Positions 9,663 to 19,104 are shown, counted from the stretch's first letter. The stretch: DNA of 42,182 nucleotides from Burkholderiales bacterium (GCA_020852555.1 JADZAQ010000149.1:1-42182), one strand, 5' to 3'. Translations and numbers: made by a program. The notes: a model not told the origin generated them from the sequence alone.

Positions 9663-10691
9663 ATGCGCACCGATGCCCTCGCCACCCCCAGCCTCGACCG
9701 CTATCTGCGCGGCATCGTCCCCGTGGCCGATGCACCGCTCACCGTCGAGCCGCTCGCCGGTGGGCAATCCAATCCCACCTTCCGCCTGCGCTTCGGGAGC
9801 GCCTCGTACGTGCTGCGCAAGCAGCCCACTGGCGAACTCTTGCCGTCGGCGCACGCGGTCGATCGCGAATACCGCGTGCTGACGGCACTCGCGGGCAGCG
9901 GCGTACCGGTGCCCCGCACGTACGGCTACTGCGACGATCGCAGCATCGTCGGCACGCCGTTTTTCGTGATGGACTTCGCGGCAGGTCGCCAGTTCTTCGA
10001 TCCGGCGCTGCCCGAACTCGATCCGCGGCAACGGCGAGCCTTGTGGGACGATATCAATGCGACGCTGGCGAAGCTCCATCGCGTCGATTACGCGGCGATC
10101 GGCCTTGCCGACTACGGACGTCCGGGCAACTACTTCGAGCGGCAGGTCGCGCGGTGGACGAAGCAGTATCGCGCCGCGGAGACCGAGCGCATCGACGCGA
10201 TGGATCGGCTCATCGAGTGGCTGCCGCGGCACGTGCTGCAGAGTGACGACAGCGCGATCGTGCACGGCGACTTCCGGCTCGACAACCTCATCGTCCACCC
10301 CACCGAGCCGCGGGTGATCGCAATACTCGACTGGGAGCTCTCCACCCTCGGCCACCCGCTCGCCGACCTCTCGTATCACGCGATGGCGTGGCGTCTCACC
10401 TGGGCGCAGTTCCGCGGCATGGCGGGCCGCGACCTCGCGGCACTCGGCATCCCGGGTGAAGCGGATTACGTGGCGACGTATTGCCGGCGGGCGGGGCGCG
10501 ACGGCATCGATCCCGTCGCGTGGGAGTTCTGTGTCGCGTTCAGCATGTTCCGGCTCACCGCGATCCTGCAGGGCATCGCCAAGCGCGCGCTGCAGGGCAA
10601 CTCCGCCGATGCGAACGCCGCTGCCGTGGGCGCACGAGCGCGGACGATCGCGGAAGTCGCGTGGCGGCAGGTGGAGCAGATTGCCGGGTAG
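9663..10691 (+). CDS. APH-like phosphotransferase family protein
   Basis: A 342-residue protein of the aminoglycoside phosphotransferase/ACAD10-11 kinase-like fold. The nucleotide-binding start LAGGQSNPTF, a lysine in YVLRKQPTGELL, the catalytic loop IVHGDFRLDNLI near residues 199-210 and the metal-binding DWELSTLGHPLADLS near 222 are present. Family members often accompany acyl-CoA dehydrogenases and may phosphorylate hydroxyacyl-CoA; no such gene is adjacent here, so the substrate is unknown. It is not evidence of aminoglycoside resistance. The start ATG follows a C-rich stretch without a clear ribosome binding site. Confidence 0.88.
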   Translation: MRTDALATPSLDRYLRGIVPVADAPLTVEPLAGGQSNPTFRLRFGSASYVLRKQPTGELLPSAHAVDREYRVLTALAGSGVPVPRTYGYCDDRSIVGTPFFVMDFAAGRQFFDPALPELDPRQRRALWDDINATLAKLHRVDYAAIGLADYGRPGNYFERQVARWTKQYRAAETERIDAMDRLIEWLPRHVLQSDDSAIVHGDFRLDNLIVHPTEPRVIAILDWELSTLGHPLADLSYHAMAWRLTWAQFRGMAGRDLAALGIPGEADYVATYCRRAGRDGIDPVAWEFCVAFSMFRLTAILQGIAKRALQGNSADANAAAVGARARTIAEVAWRQVEQIAG

Positions 10692-10778
10692 TGGCCGTGG
10701 CCGGCGCGCCACGGCGCGAACCCGGAGTTCCGTTGCGGACGTAGATCCCCGGCTGCGCGTCGGCTTGCAAGTGAGGGG

Positions 10779-10868
10779 TGGCGGAAGGCGTGGGATTCGA
10801 ACCCACGGAGAGCTTGCACCCTCGCCGGTTTTCAAGACCGGTGCCTTAAACCGCTCGGCCAGCCTTCC
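10779..10868 (-). tRNA. tRNA-Ser(UGA)
   Basis: Cloverleaf on the minus strand with a 7-bp acceptor stem (GGAAGGC with GCCTTCC), discriminator G and an encoded CCA end. The anticodon arm is CCGGT-CTTGAAA-ACCGG, giving anticodon UGA. A long variable arm, diagnostic of serine tRNA, follows, then the T arm GTGGG-TTCGAAT-CCCAC. The total of 90 bases is normal for tRNA-Ser. Confidence 0.95.
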
Positions 10869-10954
10869 GTTCACCGCGACACCGCTTGAATGCGCCGGCG
10901 GAGGAGGCATATTAGCAGGGGCCCATGCCCCTGCAGACAGCAGGGTGGGTCCTA

Positions 10955-10982
10955 TTGAAACCCCCAGGTTTTCTGATAGTCT
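10955..10982 (+). promoter_or_regulatory. Sigma-70-like promoter for the BI-1 gene
   Basis: TTGAAA (-35) and TAGTCT (-10) are separated by 16 bases, about 40 bases upstream of the BI-1/YccA start. The surrounding sequence is less GC-rich than the genome, which supports a promoter. Match by eye only. Confidence 0.45.
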
Positions 10983-11023
10983 TAGGTACGTATCGGCCCG
11001 TGTCGGGTCGCCATGGAGGCTTT

Positions 11024-11779
11024 ATGGATCGCAAGTTCGAGCCGGTGATGCCGGGTCGCCAAACGCAGTTGCCGCCGTTGCCGGAGGGGGTCGAGCGCGC
11101 AGGTGGTGCGAGCCGCCCGATACCGCTGCCGATTTCGGAAAACACCGTCCTGCGCAACACGTACTGGTTGCTGGCACTCACCATGCTGCCGACGATCGTC
11201 GGCGCGTACGTGGGGATGCAGCTCAATTTGTTCGCGTTCTTCCAGTCCGCGCCGGTCATGGCGCCGCTGCTGCTCTTCGGCGTGATGATCGGATCGCTCT
11301 TCGTCGTCACTGCACTGCGTAACAGCGCGTGGGGCGTCGTCGCGCTCTTCGGCTTCACGTTCATTGCCGGGGTGGCGCTGACGCCGATCCTGACGGTGGC
11401 GCTCGGCCTGCGCAACGGCGGCCAACTGATCGGCCTCGCCGGCGGGATGACGGCGGCGATCTTCTTCGCGCTCGCCGGGGTCGCGACGGTGACCAAGAAG
11501 GATTTCTCCTTCATGGGCAAGTTCCTCTTCGTGGGCCTCATCCTGCTCATCGTCGCCTCGCTCGCCAACCTCTTCTTCCAGATGCCGGCGTTCTCGGTCG
11601 CGCTGTCGGCGATCGCGGTGCTCATCTTCTCGGCGTACATCCTGTACGACGTGTCGCGCATCGTGCACGGCGGGGAGACGAACTACATCATGGCCACGAT
11701 GGCGCTGTACCTCAACGTCTACAACCTCTTCATCAGCCTGCTCAATATCCTGATGGCCTTCTCGGGTCAGCGCGACTGA
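11024..11779 (+). CDS. Bax inhibitor-1 / YccA family membrane protein
   Basis: A 251-residue polytopic inner-membrane protein with seven predicted helices, of the BI-1 (TMBIM/YccA) family; YccA modulates FtsH proteolysis in E. coli and other members form calcium leak channels. The N-terminal 60 residues are soluble and Pro-rich; the C-terminal ILYDVSRIVHGGETNYIMATMALYLN contains the conserved acidic/His segment. The start is ATG at 11024, with GGAGG four bases upstream; a longer frame from 10925 would cross the promoter. It is followed by a strong hairpin terminator. Confidence 0.92.
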   Translation: MDRKFEPVMPGRQTQLPPLPEGVERAGGASRPIPLPISENTVLRNTYWLLALTMLPTIVGAYVGMQLNLFAFFQSAPVMAPLLLFGVMIGSLFVVTALRNSAWGVVALFGFTFIAGVALTPILTVALGLRNGGQLIGLAGGMTAAIFFALAGVATVTKKDFSFMGKFLFVGLILLIVASLANLFFQMPAFSVALSAIAVLIFSAYILYDVSRIVHGGETNYIMATMALYLNVYNLFISLLNILMAFSGQRD

Positions 11780-11802
11780 GCGACGGCACTCGGCTGGATG
11801 CC

Positions 11803-11830
11803 AGAACGGGGCGCTGCGGCGCCCCGTTCT
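11803..11830. terminator. Bidirectional hairpin terminator
   Basis: A perfect 12-bp stem (AGAACGGGGCGC with its complement) closing a 4-base TGCG loop lies between the convergent BI-1 and rlmD genes. The flanking U-tract is weak on the plus strand; the stem can serve both transcripts. Confidence 0.8.
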
Positions 11831-11922
11831 GCTGGACCCTGCGCCGGCGGCATCCATACCGCCGCGGACGCCCGACCCGCCGCCCACCCGCGCCGGCGAA
11901 GCACGGGTGGGCCTGATTCCGC

Positions 11923-13314
11923 CTACTCGAAGACCGCGATCGACTCGACGTGCGCGGTGTGCGGGAACATGTTGATCACCCCGGCGGCCGCGAGGCGGTA
12001 GCCGCGATCGTGGACGAGGACGGCGGCGTCGCGGGCGAGCGTCGCCGGTGCGCAGCTCACGTAGACCAGGCGGCGCAGGGCTGCCGGCGAGTCCCTGACG
12101 GGCAGCGCCTTGACGAGTTCGACGGCGCCCTCGCGCGGCGGATCGAGGAGTGCGGCGGTAAAGGGTCGGAGCGCGGCGAGCGACGGCGCGCCGGGCTCGA
12201 AGAGGTTCGCCACGGCGAAGGACGCACGTTCGGCGAGTCCATTGCGGGCGGCGTTGTCGGCGGCGCGCCGCACGAGCGCCGCGTTGCCCTCCACCCCGAC
12301 GACCTGCGCGCCGCGGCGGGCGATCGGCAGCGTGAAGTTGCCCAGACCACAGAAGAAATCGACGACACGCTCGCCCGGTTCGGGAGCGAGCAGCGCCAGC
12401 GCGCGACGGACGAGGACGCGATTGATGGCGTAGTTGACCTGCGTGAACTCGGTCGGCCCGAACGGCAGCGTGACGTCGAACTCGGGAAGTGCGTAGGCGA
12501 GCGGTGTCGCGTTGGGGAAGAGCGGGGCGACGGTGGCCGGTCCACCGGTTTGCGTCCAGAACTCGACGCCGTGCGCGGCCGCGAAAGCGGCGAGATGGTC
12601 CTCATCGGTGGCATTGAGCGGGGCGAGGATGCGCAGCACCAGGGCGTGGACGAGCGCACCGCCTTGCTCGCCGACGGCAACCTCGATCTGCGGCAGCCGG
12701 TCGCGCACCGACAGCGCACCGACGAGCTCGCGCAGGCGCGGCAGCAGCGCGGAGAGCTTCGGCGGGAGGACCGGGCACTGCGTCATGTCGGCGACGAAGC
12801 TCGACTTGCGCTCGTGGAAGCCGACGAGGACGCTGCCCTTCTTGACGACGTGACGCACCGACAGCCGGGCGCGATGGCGATAACCCCAGGCCGGACCGCT
12901 GATTGCCGGCAGGATCGTCGCCGCACGCACGCGTCCGATCCGCGCGAGCGCATCCTCGAGCGTGCGCTGCTTGGCGGCCAGTTGCAGCGTGGGATGCGCA
13001 TGCTGGAGCGTGCAGCCGCCGCACACGCCGAAGTGCGGACAGCGTGGCGTCACGCGCGACGCGCTCGCTTCGCGTACGCGCACCACGCGCGCCGTGGCGT
13101 AGGTCGGCTTGTCGCGCACGATCGCGGCGTCGACGCGCTCGCCGGGCAAGGCGCCCTCGACGAACGTCGCCTTGCCGTCGTGGTGCGCGACACCGCGCCC
13201 CTCCTGGTCGAGCGACTCGACGGCGAGCAGGTGCAGCGTGGCAGCGGGTGCGGCGGTGGGAGGCATCGTGCGGCGGGTCGCGGGCGGGGCAGTGCCGGCC
13301 GACGGAAGGGCCAT
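11923..13314 (-). CDS. rlmD: 23S rRNA (uracil-1939-C5)-methyltransferase RlmD
   Basis: SAM-dependent rRNA methyltransferase of 463 residues. A TRAM domain ([14 protein letters not shown]) is followed by the Fe-S ligands [10 protein letters not shown] (Cys-x5-Cys-x2-Cys) and a fourth Cys in MTQCPVL. The SAM motif is [13 protein letters not shown], and the catalytic Cys lies in [12 protein letters not shown]. The start ATG at 13314 is supported by GAGG eight bases upstream; ATG at 13266 lacks such a site. It is divergent from tsaB, with only about 53 bases between starts. Confidence 0.93.
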   Translation of the reverse strand: MALPSAGTAPPATRRTMPPTAAPAATLHLLAVESLDQEGRGVAHHDGKATFVEGALPGERVDAAIVRDKPTYATARVVRVREASASRVTPRCPHFGVCGGCTLQHAHPTLQLAAKQRTLEDALARIGRVRAATILPAISGPAWGYRHRARLSVRHVVKKGSVLVGFHERKSSFVADMTQCPVLPPKLSALLPRLRELVGALSVRDRLPQIEVAVGEQGGALVHALVLRILAPLNATDEDHLAAFAAAHGVEFWTQTGGPATVAPLFPNATPLAYALPEFDVTLPFGPTEFTQVNYAINRVLVRRALALLAPEPGERVVDFFCGLGNFTLPIARRGAQVVGVEGNAALVRRAADNAARNGLAERASFAVANLFEPGAPSLAALRPFTAALLDPPREGAVELVKALPVRDSPAALRRLVYVSCAPATLARDAAVLVHDRGYRLAAAGVINMFPHTAHVESIAVFE

Positions 13315-13354
13315 TGTACCGACCTCATCCGGCACTCCGGGCACGCTGCTCCGG

Positions 13355-13360
13355 TACACT
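13355..13360 (+). promoter_or_regulatory. -10-like TACACT just before tsaB
   Basis: TACACT ends seven bases before the GTG of tsaB, so initiation at the usual distance would begin at or next to the start codon. No convincing -35 hexamer is seen. Confidence 0.35.
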
Positions 13361-13367
13361 CGCGGAC

Positions 13368-14063
13368 GTGAAGATCCTGGCGTTCGACACTTCAACCGCG
13401 TGGCTCTCCGTCGCAGTCCGGGATGGTGCGCGGCTTCTCGAGCGCGACGAGCACGTCGGCCATGCGCATTCGTCGCGCCTGCTGCCGCTCGTCGACGAAT
13501 TGCTCGATGAAGCAGGGCTCGTGCTGGTCGATCTCGACGCCATCGCCTTCGGCGCGGGTCCCGGCGCATTCACCGGCGTGCGCGTCGCGTGCAGCGTCGC
13601 GCAAGGTCTCGCCCTGGGCGCCGGGCGTCCGCTCGTCCCCATCTCGACGCTCGCCGCACTGGCCCAGACCGCGTGGCGCGCGCACGGCTGGTCGCGCGTC
13701 GTGGCCTGCCTCGATGCGCGCATGCGCGAGGTCTACGTGGCGAGCATGGTGCGTGTCGACGGTACGTGGTGCGAAGCGATGCCCGTGGCGGTAACGCCGC
13801 CGGCCGCTGTCGTGGTTCCGCCGTCACCGCACGAGTGGTTCGGTGCCGGCGATGGCTTCGCGGCGTATCCCGATCTCGCGACGCAACTCGCCCTCGGCGG
13901 GCACGATGCGGCGCTGCACCCGCAGGCGGCGGCGATCGGCGAACTCGCGCAGGCGAGCGTCGCCGCCGGCACGAGTGTCGCCGCCGCCGAGGCGCTGCCG
14001 TTGTACGTGCGCCACCGCATCGCACTCACGACGGCCGAGCGCAATGCCGGTCAACGCCTGTAG
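13368..14063 (+). CDS. tsaB: tRNA threonylcarbamoyladenosine protein TsaB
   Basis: Non-catalytic ASKHA-fold partner of TsaD, needed for the t6A modification of ANN-decoding tRNAs; 231 residues. The N terminus [15 protein letters not shown], then [10 protein letters not shown] and [13 protein letters not shown], are typical. The start is GTG at 13368, because homology begins at that residue and the long upstream frame runs over rlmD. It is followed four bases later by rimI and then a family-4 UDG gene, a familiar betaproteobacterial order. Confidence 0.93.
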   Translation: MKILAFDTSTAWLSVAVRDGARLLERDEHVGHAHSSRLLPLVDELLDEAGLVLVDLDAIAFGAGPGAFTGVRVACSVAQGLALGAGRPLVPISTLAALAQTAWRAHGWSRVVACLDARMREVYVASMVRVDGTWCEAMPVAVTPPAAVVVPPSPHEWFGAGDGFAAYPDLATQLALGGHDAALHPQAAAIGELAQASVAAGTSVAAAEALPLYVRHRIALTTAERNAGQRL

Positions 14064-14067
14064 CGCC

Positions 14068-14550
14068 ATGGCTGCGCTGCCTCGCATCGCGGCATCGGGT
14101 CGCGTCGATTGGCGGCCGATGCGCAGCGAGGACGCCGGCTATGTCGCGGCGCTGGAGGCGCATATCCATGCGGCACCATGGACTGCCGGCAACTTCCGCG
14201 ACGCACTCGCCGCCGGATACGCGGCACAGGTGGCCGAGCGCGACGGGCGCATCGTCGCGTACGGCGTGATGATGGTGGCGCCCGGCGAGGCGCAGATCCT
14301 CAACGTTTCGGTGGTGCCCGACGCGCGGCACGAGGGCCTGGGGCGTGCGCTGGTGTCGCGCTTCATCGCGGCTGCCGCGCGGGTCGGCGCGGAGCAGGCG
14401 TTCCTCGAGGTCCGGGTGAGCAATGCCCCGGCGATTGCGCTGTACGAGAGCACCGGCTTTGCGCACATCGCGCGCCGTGCCGACTACTACCCGGCCGGTC
14501 CCGACGGCAAGCGCGAGGACGCGCTCGTGATGCGCAAGGAACTCCGATGA
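14068..14550 (+). CDS. rimI: Ribosomal-protein-alanine N-acetyltransferase RimI
   Basis: GNAT acetyltransferase of 160 residues that acetylates the N terminus of ribosomal protein bS18. The acetyl-CoA loop VVPDARHEGLGRALVSRFI, the LEVRVSNAPAIALYESTGF segment and the YY(P) motif are present. ATG at 14068 is preferred; an in-frame ATG at 14044 would overlap tsaB and adds eight unconserved residues. It is in an operon with tsaB. The stop is followed at once by the region leading into the UDG gene. Confidence 0.9.
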   Translation: MAALPRIAASGRVDWRPMRSEDAGYVAALEAHIHAAPWTAGNFRDALAAGYAAQVAERDGRIVAYGVMMVAPGEAQILNVSVVPDARHEGLGRALVSRFIAAAARVGAEQAFLEVRVSNAPAIALYESTGFAHIARRADYYPAGPDGKREDALVMRKELR

Positions 14551-14584
14551 GGGGCGCTGCCGCCCGGCGCTGCGGCGCGCGTGC

Positions 14585-15340
14585 ATGCGTCGCGACCGGG
14601 GGCACCCGGTGAGCGCAGTGCGCAACGACATCCTCGCCGAACTCGGTCTCGAGCCGCGCTGGGTCCGGCGTCCCGCGTCGCTGGCGGCCGTCGATCCGGC
14701 TTTCTCGGCCGCGCGCAGCGAGGGTGACTCCGTCGCGGCCGAAGCCGCGCGCCGCCAGCGCATCGCGACCCTCACCTGGGACGCGTTCGCGGCCGACGTC
14801 GCGGCGTGCACGGCGTGCAAGCTTTGCGCCACGCGCCAGAAAGTCGTACCCGGCGTCGGCGATCGGGCAGCCGATTGGCTCTTCGTCGGCGAGGCGCCTG
14901 GGGCCGAAGAAGATGCGCGCGGCGAGCCGTTCGTGGGGCAGGCGGGGCAACTCCTCGACAACATGCTGGCGGCGCTAGGGCTCTCGCGTGCCCGCGACGT
15001 CTACATCGCCAACGTGCTGAAGTGTCGCCCGCCCGGCAACCGTGCCCCGGAACCGGCCGAAGTCGACGCCTGCCGCCCGTACCTCGAACGACAGGTCGAG
15101 CTCATCCAACCCAAGCTCGTCGTCGCACTCGGCAAGGCGGCGGCGTCGCTGCTGCTCGGCACCGACGCCAGCATCGCGAGCCTGCGCGGACGCGTGCACC
15201 GCTATCGGGGCGTTCCGGTCATCGTGACCTATCATCCGGCGTACCTCTTGCGCACGCTGCCCGACAAGGCCAAGGCGTGGGAGGACCTGGTGTTCGCGCG
15301 GTCAACCATCGAGCGCCAAGCCGGGGCGATGCCGCCGTAA
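14585..15340 (+). CDS. Family 4 uracil-DNA glycosylase
   Basis: Fe-S uracil-DNA glycosylase removing uracil from DNA, 251 residues. Cluster ligands are in CTACKLC, in NVLKCRPPGNRAP and in ACRPYL. Motif GEAPGAEED and the C-terminal HPAYLLR complete the active site. Either ATG at 14585 or GTG at 14609 (VSAVRNDILAEL) may be the true start; a G-rich sequence precedes the latter. It follows tsaB-rimI in the same direction. Confidence 0.92.
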   Translation: MRRDRGHPVSAVRNDILAELGLEPRWVRRPASLAAVDPAFSAARSEGDSVAAEAARRQRIATLTWDAFAADVAACTACKLCATRQKVVPGVGDRAADWLFVGEAPGAEEDARGEPFVGQAGQLLDNMLAALGLSRARDVYIANVLKCRPPGNRAPEPAEVDACRPYLERQVELIQPKLVVALGKAAASLLLGTDASIASLRGRVHRYRGVPVIVTYHPAYLLRTLPDKAKAWEDLVFARSTIERQAGAMPP

Positions 15341-15346
15341 CGGCGG
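15332..15346 (+). terminator. Hairpin centred on the UDG stop codon
   Basis: CCGCCG-TAA-CGGCGG forms a 6-bp stem with the UDG stop codon as its loop, followed by TTCG. It may terminate the tsaB operon, but there is no real U-tract. Confidence 0.3.
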
Positions 15347-15452
15347 TTCGTCGCACGGGCGGCGTGCGCCGCTTGCGCGGGAGCGCGTCAGCACGCATAT
15401 TTCGCGTCGCGGGCCCGTCTCGTTCCGCGTCCTTCGTTCCAGGGAGAGATCC

Positions 15453-16124
15453 ATGACCAAGAAACTCGCTGCCCTGCTCGTCGCCGTCGTCGCGCTGTCG
15501 CTGGGCGGTTGCGGCTACAACGACCTGCAGCGGCAGGATGAAGGCATCAAGGCGGCATGGTCGGAAGTCGTGAACCAGTACCAGCGCCGTGCCGACCTGG
15601 TGCCGAATCTCGTCAACACGGTCAAGGGCTACGCTGCGCAGGAGAGCGACGTGCTGACCGCCGTGACCAATGCGCGTGCGAAAGTCGGCGCGATCCAGGT
15701 CACGCCCGAACTCGTCAACGATCCGGCCGCCTTCGCCAAGTTCCAGGCGGCGCAGGGCGAGCTCACCGGAGCGCTGTCGCGCCTGCTGGTGGTCGCGGAG
15801 AACTATCCGAACCTCAAGGCCGACGGCGCGTTCCGCGACCTGCAGTCGCAGCTCGAGGGTACCGAGAACCGCATCACCGTCGCCCGCAAGCGCTACATCG
15901 ACACGGTCCAACTGTACAACACGACGGTGCGCTCGTTCCCGACCAACCTGACGGCGATGCTCTTCAAGATGGACGTGAAGCCCAACTTCACCGTCGAGAA
16001 CGAGGCGGCGATCAGCCGGCCGCCAACCGTCGATTTCGGCAAGACGCCGGCGGCGCCGGCCGTGCCGCCTCCCCCGGCACCGGCCAAGACGTCGCAATGG
16101 CGCATGCTGCCCCACGCGGCCTGA
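15453..16124 (+). CDS. LemA family lipoprotein
   Basis: A 223-residue envelope protein with lipobox LGGC (Cys20), so it is probably lipid-anchored. The LemA fold follows: long helices with YNDLQRQDEGIKAAWSEV and NQYQRRADLVPNLVNTVKGYA. The C-terminal 35 residues are Pro/Ala-rich. The start is supported by GGGAGAG seven bases upstream. It forms a unit with two TPM-domain genes, a common pairing; the exact function is unknown, with envelope stress or maturation roles proposed for the family. Confidence 0.92.
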   Translation: MTKKLAALLVAVVALSLGGCGYNDLQRQDEGIKAAWSEVVNQYQRRADLVPNLVNTVKGYAAQESDVLTAVTNARAKVGAIQVTPELVNDPAAFAKFQAAQGELTGALSRLLVVAENYPNLKADGAFRDLQSQLEGTENRITVARKRYIDTVQLYNTTVRSFPTNLTAMLFKMDVKPNFTVENEAAISRPPTVDFGKTPAAPAVPPPPAPAKTSQWRMLPHAA

Positions 16125-16147
16125 GTCACCGGTAGCCCTTGGCCGTC

Positions 16148-17083
16148 ATGCGGCGCACGCGCTTCGCGTGGGGTTTTGCGCTCCTCGCGTTTGCGCTGAC
16201 CGCCACGCTGGCGCAGGCGTGGCAGGCGGGTCGCGACGGGCTGGTACCCATCCCATCGCTGCGCGAGCGGGTCACCGATCTCACGCAGACGCTCTCGCCG
16301 CAGCAGTCGCAGGCGCTCGTCGCCAAGCTCGCGGCGTGGGAGGCCAGGACCGGCAACCAGCTCGCCGTGTTGCTCGTTCCCACCACGCAGCCGGAGTCGA
16401 TCGAGGCGTACGGGATTCGCGTCGCGGAGGCCTGGAAGATCGGTCGCAAGGGGCACGACAACGGGGCGCTCCTCATCGTCGCCAAGAACGATCGCAAGCT
16501 GCGCATCGAGGTGGGCTACGGTCTCGAGGGAACGCTGACCGATGCGGCCTCCCGGCGGATCATCGGCGACGTGATCGCCCCGTACTTCCGGCAGAACCAG
16601 TTCGACAAGGGGGTGGAGGCGGGGGTCGACGCCATCATCGCCACGGTCGACAAGGATCCGGGCGCGATCGTCGCACCCTCCGCGTCGAGCGCACCAGCGG
16701 TGCGCGACCTGGGTGACGTGCCGGTGATCCTGCTCTTCTTCCTGTTCGTCGTCGTGCCGGCCGTGGGCGGTGTGCTGCGGCGCCTGTTCGGCAGGGTGTT
16801 CGGCACGATCCTGGGCTCGGGCGTCGCCGGGGTGGGGACGTGGCTGCTGATGGGTTCGATCGCCTTCGGCATCATCGCAGCGGTGTTGGCGCTCATCGTG
16901 CTGCTGTTCGCCGCCGGCACGGGCTCCGGCCTCGCATCGCGCGGCGGTGGGGTCTGGCTGCCACCCGGAAGTTCGCGGGGCGGCGGTGGCGGTGGTGGTT
17001 GGAGCAGCGGCGGTGGCGGTGGAGGTGGATTCTCGGGCGGTGGTGGCAGCTTCGGCGGCGGCGGCGCCTCGGGGAGCTGGTGA
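16148..17083 (+). CDS. TPM domain protein with Gly-rich C terminus (YgcG-like)
   Basis: A 311-residue membrane protein. A signal peptide covers about residues 1-26; the TPM domain follows (VTDLTQTLSPQQSQAL, VLLVPTTQPESIEAYGIRVAE, GYGLEGTLTDAASRRII). One or two membrane helices lie in residues 190-255, and the tail is a Gly/Ser repeat ending GASGSW, typical for the family. ATG at 16148 is chosen over TTG at 16139. It lies between lemA and a second TPM gene. TPM domains have been linked to photosystem repair and phosphatase activity; no function can be set here. Confidence 0.9.
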   Translation: MRRTRFAWGFALLAFALTATLAQAWQAGRDGLVPIPSLRERVTDLTQTLSPQQSQALVAKLAAWEARTGNQLAVLLVPTTQPESIEAYGIRVAEAWKIGRKGHDNGALLIVAKNDRKLRIEVGYGLEGTLTDAASRRIIGDVIAPYFRQNQFDKGVEAGVDAIIATVDKDPGAIVAPSASSAPAVRDLGDVPVILLFFLFVVVPAVGGVLRRLFGRVFGTILGSGVAGVGTWLLMGSIAFGIIAAVLALIVLLFAAGTGSGLASRGGGVWLPPGSSRGGGGGGGWSSGGGGGGGFSGGGGSFGGGGASGSW

Positions 17084-17084
17084 G

Positions 17085-17603
17085 GTGACGGCCCGCCCCC
17101 CTCCTTCGCTGCTGCGGCGCCTGTGGCGCCACTTCCGCACCGACCACGGGCACCTGCGGCGGCAATTTCCGGCAGCCGCACTCGCCCGGATCGAGGCGGC
17201 GATCGGCGAGTGCGAACGCCGACATTCGGGACAGATCTGCTTCGCGCTCGAGGCAGCGCTGCCACTCTCCCGCGTGTGGCGTGGGCAGACGCCGCGCGAA
17301 CGTGCGCTCGAGGTGTTCGGGGCGCTGCGCGTGTGGGATACGGAGCACAACGACGGCGTGCTCATCTACCTGTTGCTCGCCGATCGTGATGTCGAGATCG
17401 TGGCCGATCGCGGCATCCACGCCAAGGTGGGCGCCGACGGCTGGCAGGCGATTTGCAGCACGATGGAAGAGGGCTTTGCCGCCGGCCACGAGGTCGACGC
17501 CGCCGTGGCCGGCATCGGCGCCGTCGGAGCACACCTGGCGGCGCACTCGCCCCGTTCGACCGGCAGTGCGAACGAACTTCCGGATCGGCCGTTCGTGCTG
17601 TAG
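17085..17603 (+). CDS. Second TPM domain protein, cytoplasmic-type
   Basis: A 172-residue TPM-domain protein without a clear signal peptide. Conserved segments include ECERRHSGQICFALEAALP, RERALEVFGALRVWDTEHND and GVLIYLLLADRDVEIVADRG. The GTG start at 17085 lies one base after the stop of the previous TPM gene, within a GGAG-containing context, so translation is probably coupled. It completes a lemA-TPM-TPM cassette. Confidence 0.85.
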   Translation: MTARPPPSLLRRLWRHFRTDHGHLRRQFPAAALARIEAAIGECERRHSGQICFALEAALPLSRVWRGQTPRERALEVFGALRVWDTEHNDGVLIYLLLADRDVEIVADRGIHAKVGADGWQAICSTMEEGFAAGHEVDAAVAGIGAVGAHLAAHSPRSTGSANELPDRPFVL

Positions 17604-17643
17604 CGAGGAAGGCCCTGCCCACCGACGGCGGGCGCGCCGACCG

Positions 17644-18918
17644 TCAGTGCACCCGCCCGTCATCTTCCTCGGCGATGAGCCGCAGCGCATCGCTCTTCGA
17701 CTGGTTGTACATGAACCGCCACAGCACGAGCAGCATCGCCGCCGACATGAAGACGCCGAAGAGCACGATCGAGCGATTGACCGACGCACCGGTGTAGGTC
17801 AGGTAGGCGTAGAGTCCCAGCATCACCAGGATGCCGAGGTTCTCGTTGAAGTTCTGCACCGCGATCGAGTGTCCGGCGCCCATGAGCACGTGACCGCGAT
17901 GCTGCAGGAGCGCGTTCATCGGAACCACGAAGAAACCGGCACAGGCGCCGATCACGATCATGAGGACCGCGGCCACGACCGCGCTGTGTGCGAACACCAT
18001 GGTGATCACCACGAGCCCCATGGCGACCCCGATCGGCAGGACCTGCACCGACTGGCGCAGGGATACGAAGCGCGCGGCGAGGACCGCCCCGACGGCGATT
18101 CCGACGGCGACCACCCCCTGCATGATCGACGCCTGCGACAGGTCGAAGCCCAACGCCTTCTGCGCCCAGGCGAGGACGATGAACTGGAGCGTGGCGCCCG
18201 CGCCCCAGAAGAGCGTCGTGGTGGCGAGCGAGACCTGCCCCAGGCGATCTCGCCACAGCAGCATGACGCAGTGCGAGAACTCGCGGATGAGGAAGAGCGG
18301 GTTGCGGCTCGGCACGCGGTGGTCCACCCCGGTGTCCGGGATGTACCAGTTGAAGATCGCGGCGACGACATAGATGACGGCGATGACGGCGATTGCGGCG
18401 TCCGGCGGGGTGTTGATGCCGGTGTCGATCATCGGCACGTCGAAGCCGAGGAGAATCGTCGATACCTTCACGCTGATCAGCGCGCCGCCCAGGAGGACGC
18501 CAAGGACGATCGACGCCACCGTGGTGCCCTCGATCCAGCCGTTGGCAGCGACGAGTTGCCTGGCAGGAAGGAGCTCGGTGAGGATGCCGTACTTGGCCGG
18601 CGAGTAGGCGGCGGCACCCAGACCCACCACCGCGTAGGCGGCGAGCGGGTGCAGCGTGAACAGCATGAGCAGGCAGCCCACCACCTTGATCGCGTTGGTG
18701 ATGAGCATGACGCGCCCTTTGGGCATCGCGTCGGCGAAAGCGCCCACCAGCGGCGCCAGTACGACGTACGACACGACGAACGACTGCTTGAGCGCCGGGA
18801 TCATCCACCCCGGCGATTGCGAGTCCTGCAAGAGCGCGATGGCGGCGATGAGAAGCGCGTTGTCGGCGAGCGACGAGAAGAACTGCGCCGCCATGATGAT
18901 GTAAAAGCCGGGTTTCAT
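17644..18918 (-). CDS. lplT: Lysophospholipid transporter LplT
   Basis: MFS-type inner-membrane flippase of 424 residues that brings lysophospholipids in for re-acylation. About 12 hydrophobic helices are visible, beginning MKPGFYIIMAAQFFSSLADN, with APLVGAFADAMPKGRVM in the first cytoplasmic loop. GAGG lies just upstream of the ATG at 18918. The Aas acyltransferase partner is not in the window. It is divergent from alr. Confidence 0.9.
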   Translation of the reverse strand: MKPGFYIIMAAQFFSSLADNALLIAAIALLQDSQSPGWMIPALKQSFVVSYVVLAPLVGAFADAMPKGRVMLITNAIKVVGCLLMLFTLHPLAAYAVVGLGAAAYSPAKYGILTELLPARQLVAANGWIEGTTVASIVLGVLLGGALISVKVSTILLGFDVPMIDTGINTPPDAAIAVIAVIYVVAAIFNWYIPDTGVDHRVPSRNPLFLIREFSHCVMLLWRDRLGQVSLATTTLFWGAGATLQFIVLAWAQKALGFDLSQASIMQGVVAVGIAVGAVLAARFVSLRQSVQVLPIGVAMGLVVITMVFAHSAVVAAVLMIVIGACAGFFVVPMNALLQHRGHVLMGAGHSIAVQNFNENLGILVMLGLYAYLTYTGASVNRSIVLFGVFMSAAMLLVLWRFMYNQSKSDALRLIAEEDDGRVH

Positions 18919-18996
18919 GTCCTCGTTGCCCGCACGACGGGCGGCCTTCGCGTCCACTTGGGATTGCACCCCGCCGTAGCGTACAAGGGTGCCGGT

Positions 18997-19002
18997 TATA
19001 AT
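18997..19002 (+). promoter_or_regulatory. TATAAT box upstream of alr
   Basis: A perfect -10 hexamer about 100 bases before alr in the divergent lplT/alr gap. No good -35 at 16-18 bases is seen. Confidence 0.4.
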
Positions 19003-19104
19003 GCGTGACGTCGCGGCCCGCGCTTTATACCATGCCATGATCGGCGCCATAAGCCGCTCGTGCATGGGGCCTGCCTGCCGTTGAACGCGCCCCTCGACCC
19101 CCGT

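Noticed and set aside
9663-10691. Aminoglycoside resistance kinase
   Set aside because: The APH fold is shared, but the sequence fits the ACAD10/11-like group of housekeeping kinases, not resistance enzymes.
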